Shown here: one piece after another, positions 18,415 to 27,555 of the stretch
Numbering within the stretch: the stretch's first letter is position 1
Layout of the letters: the number at the start of each line of letters is the position of its first letter
From: an uncultured SAR86 cluster bacterium
GTDB taxonomy: Bacteria; Pseudomonadota; Gammaproteobacteria; Magnimaribacterales; AG-339-G14
Length of the DNA stretch: 32,675 nt
Direction: 5' to 3'
Assembly (NCBI GenBank): GCA_902514645.1
Contig: CABXRO010000012.1
Span: forward strand, 1 to 32,675
Translations under genes and position numbers: made by a program
Notes under the pieces: generated by a model
What the model was told of the DNA's origin: nothing
Database searches by the model: none
The model's input: only the letters and a program-made list of their open reading frames with translations

Positions 18415-21400
18415 GCATTTTGTAATTAAAACCAACCTTGATAAATCGTCCCAAAGGATTATGAGTATTAGGGTCATAACTCATGTCCCAAAAAACAAAT
18501 GGAGGTTTTTTATCGGTTAAGTTGTAAACCGAAACAGAAAAATCAAAAGCTTTATCCCAACTATAAGTATAAGTCGCATCTAAAGTTGTATGAGAAGCAA
18601 TATCTACGCCAACTCTTTCATCTTTATAGGAAGAGATATAATTTACAGCTCCATAAAAGTTATGCTTGCTAGTTTTGTAATTTATAAAACCTTTTGCTTT
18701 TGTATTTGGCATTGAGCGGCAACTATTAGATATATTGAAGAAGCCGTTGCAAGATAATGGATCTACGACTTGAACACCATTTTTGGAGTAAGCAGCTACC
18801 TTATAGTCAATTATATAAGCTGCTTCCAGACCTGTTGAAATAGTACCAGCTCTGTAATCATCCTCAAACTTAACAAAAATGTCCAAACCATCTGTCTCAG
18901 TTTTTGGACCGTTTACAAATAAAGTAGTAATTCTGTTGATTTCTGAAGCATCAAAAGTTCCATCATTTATGCCACCAGGACCAAACACTTGTGTTCTTAC
19001 AGCTGTCCTAAGGTCACCTCCAGCAGCATAAGCAGCTGCAAGTTTCGGAGCACTCTCTACAATGATTGGATTATCGAAAACAAAATTATAATAATCAAAA
19101 GTTGCTTGCCAGTTATCGGTACCAAAATCTGTGATTAAGCCTAGGTTGAATGTTGTTGCCTCTTCAGGATCTAAATTTGTATTCCCCGTTTTATCCACTG
19201 CTTTGAAAGCACCAGTCGGACCAATAAACTCTAATTCCGTATACCTTTTATTCCAGACTTCATCTGGGTGGGGCGCTCGAAATGTAGTTTGACCAGTAAA
19301 CCTGATCGTCAGGTCATCTGTTGCAATCCATCGCATGACAATCTTGGGATCTAATGAATTTACTTTATCGTAATCTTCGTATCTAAGTGCCAACTGCAAA
19401 TCAAAATTATCAAGCACAGGCAGAGCAAATTCAGCAAACAAAGAATCTATTTTTTGGTTGTCGTCTCTACCAAAAGTTGGAGGTAAAAACATGAACAGGC
19501 CAGTGGGATTATTGTTTAAACAATTTTCTCTTGCAGTCGTATTTGCGTTTAATGATGGCAGGTTACAAGGATGCAAGTTCCCATCAAAAATATTTTGCTG
19601 AGCATTATATGAATTCAGTCCAGGTAAGGCAGGAGAGGATTGTTTGATATTGTAACCACGTCTTTCATAACCAAATGCCCAAGCACCATTTCCTCCGGAA
19701 AAATTTCCTAAAAATCCCTGTAGGGTGAAATCTAAAGTCAACAAAGTAGACTCAGCGTCAACTCTTCCTGTATCAACCATCCATGATAAAAGCTCTTTGG
19801 AGTTAGCAAAATTAGAATCGTAATTCGGGTTAAGTCCCACTCGATCTCCAATAACAGTTCCAACTTGATTATCATTTGTAAGACTATTTTGATTATCAAA
19901 AAAAGCCTGCTGAGCTTGTTCAACAGCATTGGAAAAGACATTTAAAAACTCACATCCATTAGGCCTATTATCAGATGCGATATCAGCAATTATTGTATTA
20001 TTCCCATCTGATAAAGTTGGGATGGGATCATTGTTATTTGCGTTTCCAAAATCAGTAATTATATAACCACAATTTGGACCACCATAGCCAAATAATGCAG
20101 CTGTGTATTTATGCGCTTGCGTATCGGAAAAGGTAATCGCACTTTCAGACATTGAATAATTAAGACCAGCCGAATAATCGATTTTTGAATTCAGTTTTCC
20201 TTCGAAATCAAAGGCGAACCTATAGGTATCGTATTTTCTCATCTCAACTTGGGCACCATTTACGTTTCCATTTGGGTTACCCGATGCCGCAAAAGGTCGC
20301 GTTCTCATTCTGTGATATGAAGCTGGATTAGTGCCGTCAGCCCCTGTAAATTCAACGTTATCCATCAGACCTTCGAAAGCAGGAAATTGTGCAAATAGTC
20401 TTTGTAGCCCTGGATGGATGTTTGGTACGTAACTTGAGTTGGGATCATTTGGTGGATAAGCAGGAGAGGTTGCATAACGAGGCACATCCGTTTTGCCATA
20501 TGCAAATTCGATATGAAAATCATGTTCATCCACTGATCCATTGAATTCAACCCAAAGTTGAGAGTTTGTTTGTCTTTCTTGAACGTTATCGAAATAAGCA
20601 TAATTGAAGCGGCATTTGCCTGCGTAACCCAATAAGTCAATGGAGCTAGCGCCATTTACACTATCCGTATAACTAAAATTTTGATCACTTGTGGTTGTAT
20701 GGTATCCACCTGCAGCGTTACATCCTGGATCGCCGAGCTCGGCATGAGAAGTAGAGTTATTTAAAGGCATAATAAAAGTTCCAGGATTTCCAATCGAAGA
20801 CCAACCTCCATAAGGATTTTGACTGACACTTTTTTTGGTAAAGTCAGTATTTTTCGAGAAGAAATCAGGTTTGTGTTGTTGCCCAAGCGATAATAGAAAA
20901 TTTGTCCCGTCATCAAGCTCGCTTCCATAGGTTATAGAAAACTCTTTTGCTTGATTTTCTGCACCGGGCATTCCTTTCGCAGCGATATTTACTTTTAAAC
21001 CTTCAAAGTTTGAATCGGTAATAAAATTTACCACTCCAGCAATAGCATCCGAACCATAAGTGGCTGCAGCTCCTTCCTTAAGAATCTCAATTCTATTTAG
21101 TGCTGCCATGGGTAAATCGTGAAGGTTTACCGATCTTCCTGCACCAGTCCTAGAAGGCACTGTTACTTGTCTTTTCCCATTTATCAAAACCAAAGTCCTG
21201 TTGGTGCCTAAACCTCTTAAATTAATATTTGCGATCCCTTCGGCTTGGTTTGCGCCAAACTGATTGGCTTCGCCGTCCATACCAGAACTTCCAGGAACCA
21301 TTTTTATGAGTTCCACAATATTTAAGTTTCCTTGAGCTGAAATCTCTTCTGCACTGAAGGTAGAAATTGGAGAACCCGTATCAATTGGGGTCCCTTTAAT

Positions 21401-21520
21401 TAAAGATCCGATCACAGTAACTTGTTCATCTTGAGCCAGATTGAAACCAGAAAACCAAGCAATAGTTAATCCCCATAAAATCAGTTTTTTATAAGACTTA
21501 CTTTTATTCAATAACAACAT
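18410..21520 (-). CDS. Large TonB-dependent outer-membrane receptor (substrate unknown)
   Basis: Plug: EQVTVIGSLIKG, ANINLRGLGTNRTLVLINGKRQ, LNRIEILKEGAAATYGSDAIAGVVNFIT. C-terminal beta-barrel TYSWDKAFDFSVSVYNLTDKKPPF...GRFIKVGFNYKMQ. Confidence 0.93.
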   Translation of the reverse strand: MLLLNKSKSYKKLILWGLTIAWFSGFNLAQDEQVTVIGSLIKGTPIDTGSPISTFSAEEISAQGNLNIVELIKMVPGSSGMDGEANQFGANQAEGIANINLRGLGTNRTLVLINGKRQVTVPSRTGAGRSVNLHDLPMAALNRIEILKEGAAATYGSDAIAGVVNFITDSNFEGLKVNIAAKGMPGAENQAKEFSITYGSELDDGTNFLLSLGQQHKPDFFSKNTDFTKKSVSQNPYGGWSSIGNPGTFIMPLNNSTSHAELGDPGCNAAGGYHTTTSDQNFSYTDSVNGASSIDLLGYAGKCRFNYAYFDNVQERQTNSQLWVEFNGSVDEHDFHIEFAYGKTDVPRYATSPAYPPNDPNSSYVPNIHPGLQRLFAQFPAFEGLMDNVEFTGADGTNPASYHRMRTRPFAASGNPNGNVNGAQVEMRKYDTYRFAFDFEGKLNSKIDYSAGLNYSMSESAITFSDTQAHKYTAALFGYGGPNCGYIITDFGNANNNDPIPTLSDGNNTIIADIASDNRPNGCEFLNVFSNAVEQAQQAFFDNQNSLTNDNQVGTVIGDRVGLNPNYDSNFANSKELLSWMVDTGRVDAESTLLTLDFTLQGFLGNFSGGNGAWAFGYERRGYNIKQSSPALPGLNSYNAQQNIFDGNLHPCNLPSLNANTTARENCLNNNPTGLFMFLPPTFGRDDNQKIDSLFAEFALPVLDNFDLQLALRYEDYDKVNSLDPKIVMRWIATDDLTIRFTGQTTFRAPHPDEVWNKRYTELEFIGPTGAFKAVDKTGNTNLDPEEATTFNLGLITDFGTDNWQATFDYYNFVFDNPIIVESAPKLAAAYAAGGDLRTAVRTQVFGPGGINDGTFDASEINRITTLFVNGPKTETDGLDIFVKFEDDYRAGTISTGLEAAYIIDYKVAAYSKNGVQVVDPLSCNGFFNISNSCRSMPNTKAKGFINYKTSKHNFYGAVNYISSYKDERVGVDIASHTTLDATYTYSWDKAFDFSVSVYNLTDKKPPFVFWDMSYDPNTHNPLGRFIKVGFNYKMQ

Positions 21521-21612
21521 AAAGACAAAATTATACTAACTCAAAATTCATTTCAAGGTAGAGAATTCAAGCATGCTTATAAATATAATTTTTTATGCCT
21601 TGATATATTAAT

Positions 21613-21631
21613 GAGAATGATTATCATCTAG
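21613..21631. promoter_or_regulatory. Fur-box-like site upstream of fbpA-like gene
   Basis: GAGAATGATTATCATCTAG matches GATAATGATAATCATTATC at 14/19 (hand alignment). Sits between divergent TonB receptor and ferric ABC operon. Confidence 0.65.
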
Positions 21632-21665
21632 AATCGATGTTCAAATATTAAATTTATAAAACTTT

Positions 21666-22694
21666 ATGAGACTAAAAGACATTCATCCATTTTTAATTAT
21701 TTTAGCAATCCTCTCGGGTTCTGCTTTTTCTAAAGAAGTAAATATTTATACTTCTAGACATTATGATTCAGACACCATTCTTTATGAGAATTTCACGGAA
21801 GAAACTGGAATCAAAGTAAATATAATTTCATCCAAAAGTAAGGCTTTACTGGAGAGGTTAAGATCTGAGGGAGAAAACTCTCCTGCAGATATTTTTATTA
21901 CAGTTGATGCTGGAAACCTTTGGAAGGCGCAAGAATATGGATTGTTTAGAAAGATAAATTCTAAAAAAATTGATTCAATCGTACCAAAAAATTTACGAGG
22001 AAAAAATAATGAGTGGACTGCTTTGGCTAAAAGAGCAAGGGTTCTTTTCTATAGTCCAAAAAAATACTCCTCCGATGATCTAAAGGATCTGAGCTACGAA
22101 GATTTGAGTTCTTCAAAATGGGAAAAAAAACTCTCAATCAGGAGTTCTAACAATCTTTACAATCAATCCTTAGTAGCTTCAATGATTGCCAAATACGGAG
22201 AGCGTTTTACTGAAGAATGGGCAAAGGGTCTGGTAAATAATTTCGCTCGCAAACCACAAGGAAATGACAGAGCTCAAATTATTGCAGTAGCTAACGACGA
22301 AGCAGATCTAGCGATTGCTAATAGTTATTATTTGGGTCTCATGCTTTCTGGCAAGAAAGGTGAAAAACAGTTAAGTGCCGCTAAAAAAGTAAAGATTCTC
22401 TTTCCGTCACAAAATAAAGCTGGAGCGCATATAAATATTAGTGGCGCAGGGATTATTAAATCTTCAAAAAATTACAATAACGCAATCAAATTTTTGGAAT
22501 TTATGCTTTCAGAAACAGCTCAAAAACATTTGGTTGAAAATACCTATGAATATCCAATTAACAAAAACGTAAAGCCTAGCGATTTAATATCTCAATTTGG
22601 GCTAAATTTCAAAGAGGATGTTACAGACGTTTATAAGTATGGGGAATTTAATTCAGCAGCAGTAAAGCTAATGGATAGAGTTGGCTGGCAATAA
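21666..22694 (+). CDS. fbpA: Fe(3+) ABC transporter periplasmic substrate-binding protein (FbpA/FutA type)
   Basis: KEVNIYTSRHYDSDTILYENFTEETGIKVNII, ADIFITVDAGNLWKA, NNFARKPQGNDRAQI, ADLAIANSYYLG, GAHINISGAGI. Confidence 0.92.
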   Translation: MRLKDIHPFLIILAILSGSAFSKEVNIYTSRHYDSDTILYENFTEETGIKVNIISSKSKALLERLRSEGENSPADIFITVDAGNLWKAQEYGLFRKINSKKIDSIVPKNLRGKNNEWTALAKRARVLFYSPKKYSSDDLKDLSYEDLSSSKWEKKLSIRSSNNLYNQSLVASMIAKYGERFTEEWAKGLVNNFARKPQGNDRAQIIAVANDEADLAIANSYYLGLMLSGKKGEKQLSAAKKVKILFPSQNKAGAHINISGAGIIKSSKNYNNAIKFLEFMLSETAQKHLVENTYEYPINKNVKPSDLISQFGLNFKEDVTDVYKYGEFNSAAVKLMDRVGWQ

Positions 22695-22735
22695 GAAATT
22701 TTTGAAATTTATCCTTATGCCTTCAAAATAGGCAG

Positions 22736-24367
22736 ATGAGCCTAATTAATTTTTCTTTAAAAAGCTTATGGCAGCCCTTAATAATAATTTTTGTGCTAAT
22801 TCTTTTAGCTCCGATTTTCTTTATCTTAATCAGCTTATTTGGCGAATATAATGCAAACTGGAATCACTTATATAATTACGTCCTTTCCAAGTACCTTCTA
22901 AATTCATTCTTTCTAATTTTAGGAGTTTCCATGTTGTCTACTGTTTTAGGAGTAGGCTCGGCTTGGCTAATAACAAATTATAATTTCATGAACAAAGCTT
23001 GGCTTGAATGGGCTATTATTTTACCTTTAGCGGTTCCGCCATATATTTTGGCTTACACTTTTACTGGGCTTTTTGATTCATATGGAACGTTAAACGAAAT
23101 TATAAAAAATATATTTGATACTAAAGATAATTACATATTCTTTCCAAGTGTTAGGAACATATACGGAGCAATAATAGTTTTTTCTTTTACGCTTTATCCT
23201 TACATTTATCTCACAACTAGAATGGCATTTTTAAACCAATCTAGAAGTCTTATGGAAGCAGGAAAATTATTAGGTTTTAACTCTTGGTCGTTATTTTATA
23301 AATTAGCTGTTCCACTAACTAGGCCTGCCTTAATTGCTGGGCTTGCTTTGGTTATCATGGAGACTATTTCTGATTTTGGAGCAGTGGAGCATTTCGCAGT
23401 TCAAACTTTCACTATTGGAATTTTTAGAACTTGGTTTGGTATGTATGATTTAAATACCGCGATGCAGCTTTCTAGCTTATTGTTAATTTTTATTGCTTTT
23501 TTTGTTGTTTTGGAAAGATCAGAACGAAACAAGATGTCCTATACCTATGCTAATTCAACCTTCAAGAAAACAGACTCAAAGAATCTCAAGGGCTTAAGAA
23601 GCTTTTATGCTTTTTTATTTTGCTTCACACCTCTTTTTATTGGTTTCATTTTACCGATCATTGAATTAACTAATTGGGCGATTTTTTTTCCTTCAGAAAA
23701 CTTTTTCTCAGAAAATGTAATCCATAGTTTTTTCAATACCATTTGGTTGGGCATAACAGCTGGGATAATTTGCACAATGTTTGCCTTATTTATAAATTTT
23801 TTAAAAAGATTTGATGACTCCCTCTTTTTAAGATCTTCAAGTCAGTTCCTTGCGTTGGGATATGCTTTACCAGGACTTGTTCTAGCGGTTGGAATTATTC
23901 AATTTTTTTCATTCCTGGATTATTATTTCGTTAGCTACTTTCTGAAAATTTCTATAGTTGGATCTGTAATAGGGTTAATAGTTGCTTACACGATAAAAGC
24001 TTATGCGTTAGCCAACAACACCATTGAATCGGGATTTCAAAGAATAAGTAGTTCAATTGACGATGTGTCATTGAGTTTAAATGGATCTAAATTTTCAATT
24101 TTCTATAAAATTCATATACCTCTATTGAAAACAAGTATTCTTACTAGTTTATTACTAGTCATTTCAGAAGTGATTAAGGAATTACCTGCTACTCTAATTC
24201 TAAGGCCCTTTAACTTCGATACTTTGGCAGTCTCAACATATATATATGCCTCTGAAGAAAGAATGTATGAAGCAGCTAGTCCAGCAATGTTGATTGTTTT
24301 AATTGGCTTGATTCCAATATTCTTTTTATCGCGCATAATCAGAGACTCTAGACCAGGCAAAACATGA
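22736..24367 (+). CDS. fbpB: Fe(3+) ABC transporter permease (FbpB type)
   Basis: Duplicated binding-protein-dependent permease: AWLITNYNF..WLEWAIILPLAVPPYILAYTFTGL; SLMEAGKLLGFNSWSLFYKLAVPLTRPALIAGLALVIMETISDFGAVEHF; KELPATLILRPFNFDTLAV. Confidence 0.93.
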   Translation: MSLINFSLKSLWQPLIIIFVLILLAPIFFILISLFGEYNANWNHLYNYVLSKYLLNSFFLILGVSMLSTVLGVGSAWLITNYNFMNKAWLEWAIILPLAVPPYILAYTFTGLFDSYGTLNEIIKNIFDTKDNYIFFPSVRNIYGAIIVFSFTLYPYIYLTTRMAFLNQSRSLMEAGKLLGFNSWSLFYKLAVPLTRPALIAGLALVIMETISDFGAVEHFAVQTFTIGIFRTWFGMYDLNTAMQLSSLLLIFIAFFVVLERSERNKMSYTYANSTFKKTDSKNLKGLRSFYAFLFCFTPLFIGFILPIIELTNWAIFFPSENFFSENVIHSFFNTIWLGITAGIICTMFALFINFLKRFDDSLFLRSSSQFLALGYALPGLVLAVGIIQFFSFLDYYFVSYFLKISIVGSVIGLIVAYTIKAYALANNTIESGFQRISSSIDDVSLSLNGSKFSIFYKIHIPLLKTSILTSLLLVISEVIKELPATLILRPFNFDTLAVSTYIYASEERMYEAASPAMLIVLIGLIPIFFLSRIIRDSRPGKT

Positions 24368-25029
24368 AGAAGGAAATTCTTACTATTAAAAAACTATTTT
24401 TTGAATTCAAAAAAGATAATGAAATTTTAACTGATATAAGTTTCGAATTAGCCGAAGGAGAAATTTTAGGAATCTTGGGGCCGTCTGGTATCGGTAAGAG
24501 TTCTCTCTTAAGACTGATTGCTGGATTAGAAAAACCAAAGAGCGGTGAAATTTTGTATTACGGCCAGATTTTAAGTAATAAAGATATTTTTATCCAGCCG
24601 CATCAAAGAGGCATTGGTTTTGTATTTCAAGAAAAAGTTTTATTTCCCCATTTAAATTCTTTAGAAAATGTGAAGTTTGGAGTTAAGGGGAATAAAATTG
24701 AAAAGGAAGCACAAGCTAAAAAATACTTGGGATTGCTTAAAGCTGAAAAGTTTGAACAATCTTACCCAAATTCCCTTTCCGGTGGAGAGCAACAAAGGGT
24801 TGCCATCGCAAGAGCCTTAGCACCTGAGCCAAAAACAGTTCTATTGGATGAGCCGTTTAGTTCTTTAGATATCGATTTAAGAAAAGATTTACGCAATGAT
24901 GCTAAAGATTTATTCAAAAAAACCAATACTTCTTGCATTATTGTTACCCACGAACTTGAAGAGGCGAGAGTATTTTGCGATCGCATCCTTAGATTAGAGA
25001 AAGGCTCAATTAAGGAAGTTACCATTTGA
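24364..25029 (+). CDS. fbpC: Fe(3+) ABC transporter ATP-binding protein (FbpC type)
   Basis: Walker A GPSGIGKSS, NSLSGGEQQRVAIARALAPEPKTVLLDEPFSSLD, VTHELEEA. ATGA overlap with fbpB stop. Confidence 0.92.
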   Translation: MKKEILTIKKLFFEFKKDNEILTDISFELAEGEILGILGPSGIGKSSLLRLIAGLEKPKSGEILYYGQILSNKDIFIQPHQRGIGFVFQEKVLFPHLNSLENVKFGVKGNKIEKEAQAKKYLGLLKAEKFEQSYPNSLSGGEQQRVAIARALAPEPKTVLLDEPFSSLDIDLRKDLRNDAKDLFKKTNTSCIIVTHELEEARVFCDRILRLEKGSIKEVTI

Positions 25030-25049
25030 TTCTTTCTTTATAACCAAAT

Positions 25050-25068
25050 AAAAATAATAATCATTCTC
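25050..25068. promoter_or_regulatory. Fur-box-like site 1 upstream of siderophore receptor
   Basis: AAAAATAATAATCATTCTC region, 15/19 to the Fur consensus by hand. Confidence 0.6.
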
Positions 25069-25077
25069 ATTGACATA

Positions 25078-25099
25078 CTAAATGATAATCATTATCATT
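25078..25099. promoter_or_regulatory. Fur-box-like site 2 upstream of siderophore receptor
   Basis: CTAAATGATAATCATTATC 16/19 to consensus, inside a perfect 9-1-9 palindrome AATGATAAT-C-ATTATCATT (25081-25099). Confidence 0.8.
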
Positions 25100-25134
25100 T
25101 GCCCAACAATCTTATACAAAAGGAGACTTTTCCT

Positions 25135-27303
25135 ATGAAAAAAACAATTTATTTGGTTGCACTAGTTATTTCTACTTCTGCAATCTTTGGACAAGATGAG
25201 GAGCTTGAAGTTAAAGGCAACGTTCTTTTTAAGGACCAAGTCAACTCCATGAAACCTCCGGCGCAAATTTTAAACGTGCCTCAGTCTGTATCAATCATCA
25301 CGGATGAAGATATTTTAAACCAAGGCTTTAGAGCTCTCGGCGACATAGTTCGTTATGTTCCCGGGATAACTTCAACTCAAGGTGAAGGACATAGAGACGC
25401 TATGGTAATTCGAGGTATTAGAACTACTTCTAGTTTTTACCAAGATGGCCTTAGAGATGACGTACAGTATTACAGATCTCTTTACAATGCTGAGCAAGTC
25501 GAGGTTCTTAAAGGGCCTAACGCGCTTCTCTTCGGAAGAGGTGGTGAAGGTGGTCTGATTAACAGAGTATCGAAAAAAGCAGTACTTGGTGAGACTTTCA
25601 CAAACCTGAATCTCGGTTATGACTCTTTTACAGCTAATGATTTTGCTGTTGATACCAACTTTCAACTAAACGATACAATTGCATTTCGTTTAATGGCTCA
25701 CTCAGACACATTAGCCAATCACAGAGATCTTTACGATGGTAGGCGTAATGGCTTAAATCCAACTTTCACGTTTACTCTCAATGAAGCAACTGAGCTGAAT
25801 ATTTCATTAGAATACTTAGATCATGAAAGATTTATCGACAGAGGTATTCCAACTACTGGAGCATTAGTAAATGAATCTTTAAAAGACGTCGTCTATGGAC
25901 ATCCAAGTAAAAACCTTCACACAACTGAAGGAACTATTTTAAAAGCAAACTTGGTTCATAACTATTCCGATAACGGAAAAATCAATCTAGCAATAATGGG
26001 TAACAACTTTAATAAAATGTATCAAAACATTTACGTAAAAGATGTTACAAATGGAAACACAGGATGTGAGACTAGCGCTACCATAACTACTGTAGCTTGT
26101 GTGGAAGGTTATAGAGATACAACGTTTAGAGAATCCTCTATTTTGAATCTAACGAATGTCAACACATTCGATCGAGCAACTCTTACCGTTGGATTAGATC
26201 TTATTGATACCGATAACGATAACGAACGTTATCATTCTCACTTTAGCAATGAAGCGGCTGATACTGCTGGAACTGCTGGTGCAACTTTAGGAGCATCTGG
26301 AATTAGAAATAATTTTAACTTAGCAAATCCAGGAGATTTCACTGTGGATGCTTTTGGAAACCGTACTGTTTTGGATTTCACTACAGATGTTAAAGTCAAA
26401 AGTTCAACAGAAATTAAAGTTGAATCAATCTTCATTACCGCTGACATAGATCTTGCTGATCAATGGCAAATGATTTTGGGAGCACGTTACGAAGAAGTTG
26501 ATACAACAATCACTAAACATCGTCCTGATGAAACTGGAACTTCTTTTAACGCCACATATTTAGCTTTAGCGGCAACTGATACTCTTCAAAGAAAAGATAG
26601 CCTTACGTCACCACGTCTGGGCTTAATTTTCAAACCACAAGAAAATATGTCGCTTTACTTAAGTTACAGCGAATCTTTCTTACCTAAATCAGGTGACCAG
26701 TACAAAGCCTGGAGCGGTGTTGTAAACAACGTAGCTGCTACTGAACCGGACGTCTTTGAAAATACTGAGCTAGGATTCAAATACAATACTGATTCTGGCA
26801 TTAATCTTGCAGTATCTTATTTTGATCAGGAGACTGTAAGGGGTCAGGCAGATGGTACCGGTGGTGCTGAAATCATAGATTTCGACATTCAAGGTATCGA
26901 ACTTACTGTTGGTGGACAAATTAATGATGCAAACTCAATTGATTTCTCACTTTCTTCAGTGGATGCAACAAACACCGATACTGGAGCAGATCAGAAAGAG
27001 ATACCTGAGCTAACTTGGTCACTTTGGTACACTTACCGCTCTAGTGACATGTTCTCACTAAGTGTTGGAGCTGTTTATCAAGATGAGCAGTGGATTAGTT
27101 CCACTTCCGCAGGAGCTCCTAAACTACCTGATTACACTAGATTTGACATGGCTATGTCAATTACACCAAGTGAAACTGATACGATTAGAATTAATATCGA
27201 GAATTTAACGAATGAAGATTATTATCCTTATTCTCATTCTACTCATCAGGTAACAGTTGGTGAATCTGCTAATTTAAGACTTTCTTACAGTAAAAGTTTT
27301 TAA
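25135..27303 (+). CDS. TonB-dependent siderophore receptor (Fiu/FhuE-like)
   Basis: AGGAG RBS and ATG at 25135 (MKKTIYLVALVISTSAIFGQ signal). LNVPQSVSIITDEDI, DIVRYVPGITSTQGEGHRDAMVIRGIRTTSSFYQDGLRDDVQYYRSLYNAEQVEVLKGPNALLFGRGGEGGLINRVSKK. Barrel end NLTNEDYYPYSHSTHQVTVGESANLRLSYSKSF. Confidence 0.94.
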   Translation: MKKTIYLVALVISTSAIFGQDEELEVKGNVLFKDQVNSMKPPAQILNVPQSVSIITDEDILNQGFRALGDIVRYVPGITSTQGEGHRDAMVIRGIRTTSSFYQDGLRDDVQYYRSLYNAEQVEVLKGPNALLFGRGGEGGLINRVSKKAVLGETFTNLNLGYDSFTANDFAVDTNFQLNDTIAFRLMAHSDTLANHRDLYDGRRNGLNPTFTFTLNEATELNISLEYLDHERFIDRGIPTTGALVNESLKDVVYGHPSKNLHTTEGTILKANLVHNYSDNGKINLAIMGNNFNKMYQNIYVKDVTNGNTGCETSATITTVACVEGYRDTTFRESSILNLTNVNTFDRATLTVGLDLIDTDNDNERYHSHFSNEAADTAGTAGATLGASGIRNNFNLANPGDFTVDAFGNRTVLDFTTDVKVKSSTEIKVESIFITADIDLADQWQMILGARYEEVDTTITKHRPDETGTSFNATYLALAATDTLQRKDSLTSPRLGLIFKPQENMSLYLSYSESFLPKSGDQYKAWSGVVNNVAATEPDVFENTELGFKYNTDSGINLAVSYFDQETVRGQADGTGGAEIIDFDIQGIELTVGGQINDANSIDFSLSSVDATNTDTGADQKEIPELTWSLWYTYRSSDMFSLSVGAVYQDEQWISSTSAGAPKLPDYTRFDMAMSITPSETDTIRINIENLTNEDYYPYSHSTHQVTVGESANLRLSYSKSF

Positions 27304-27328
27304 TTAATTTTTTGGGAGAGCAAAAAAA

Positions 27329-27430
27329 ATGAGCAAACTGTCAAAGCTAAGAAACATTAAGGAAGATGTTTTTAAGACAGGTTGCTCACTCTCCAGTTCG
27401 AAAAAGACTAAAGTTGGAATACTACGATGA
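27329..27430 (+). CDS. Candidate 33 aa micro-ORF downstream of siderophore receptor
   Basis: MSKLSKLRNIKEDVFKTGCSLSSSKKTKVGILR*, preceded by GGGAG, 25 nt after the receptor stop, upstream of a terminator. Confidence 0.4.
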   Translation: MSKLSKLRNIKEDVFKTGCSLSSSKKTKVGILR

Positions 27431-27489
27431 TTTTTAGAGAAGCCTTTTCATTTCATCTCATGGCAAATCTACTAAAGATCTCCCCCTAA
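27427..27489 (+). CDS. Candidate 20 aa micro-ORF overlapping the previous one by ATGA
   Basis: MIFREAFSFHLMANLLKISP*, start overlaps preceding stop (27427-27430). Too short for coding statistics. Confidence 0.2.
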   Translation: MIFREAFSFHLMANLLKISP

Positions 27490-27520
27490 GTAAATCAATA
27501 ATAGTTTTTTGGAGAGAAAG

Positions 27521-27550
27521 AAATCCCGCTTTTTAGCGGGATTTCGTCTT
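27521..27550 (+). terminator. Rho-independent terminator of iron operon (possibly bidirectional with convergent hemA)
   Basis: AAATCCCGCT-TTTT-AGCGGGATTT, 10-bp perfect stem, then T-rich CGTCTTTATA. Confidence 0.85.
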
Positions 27551-27555
27551 TATAA

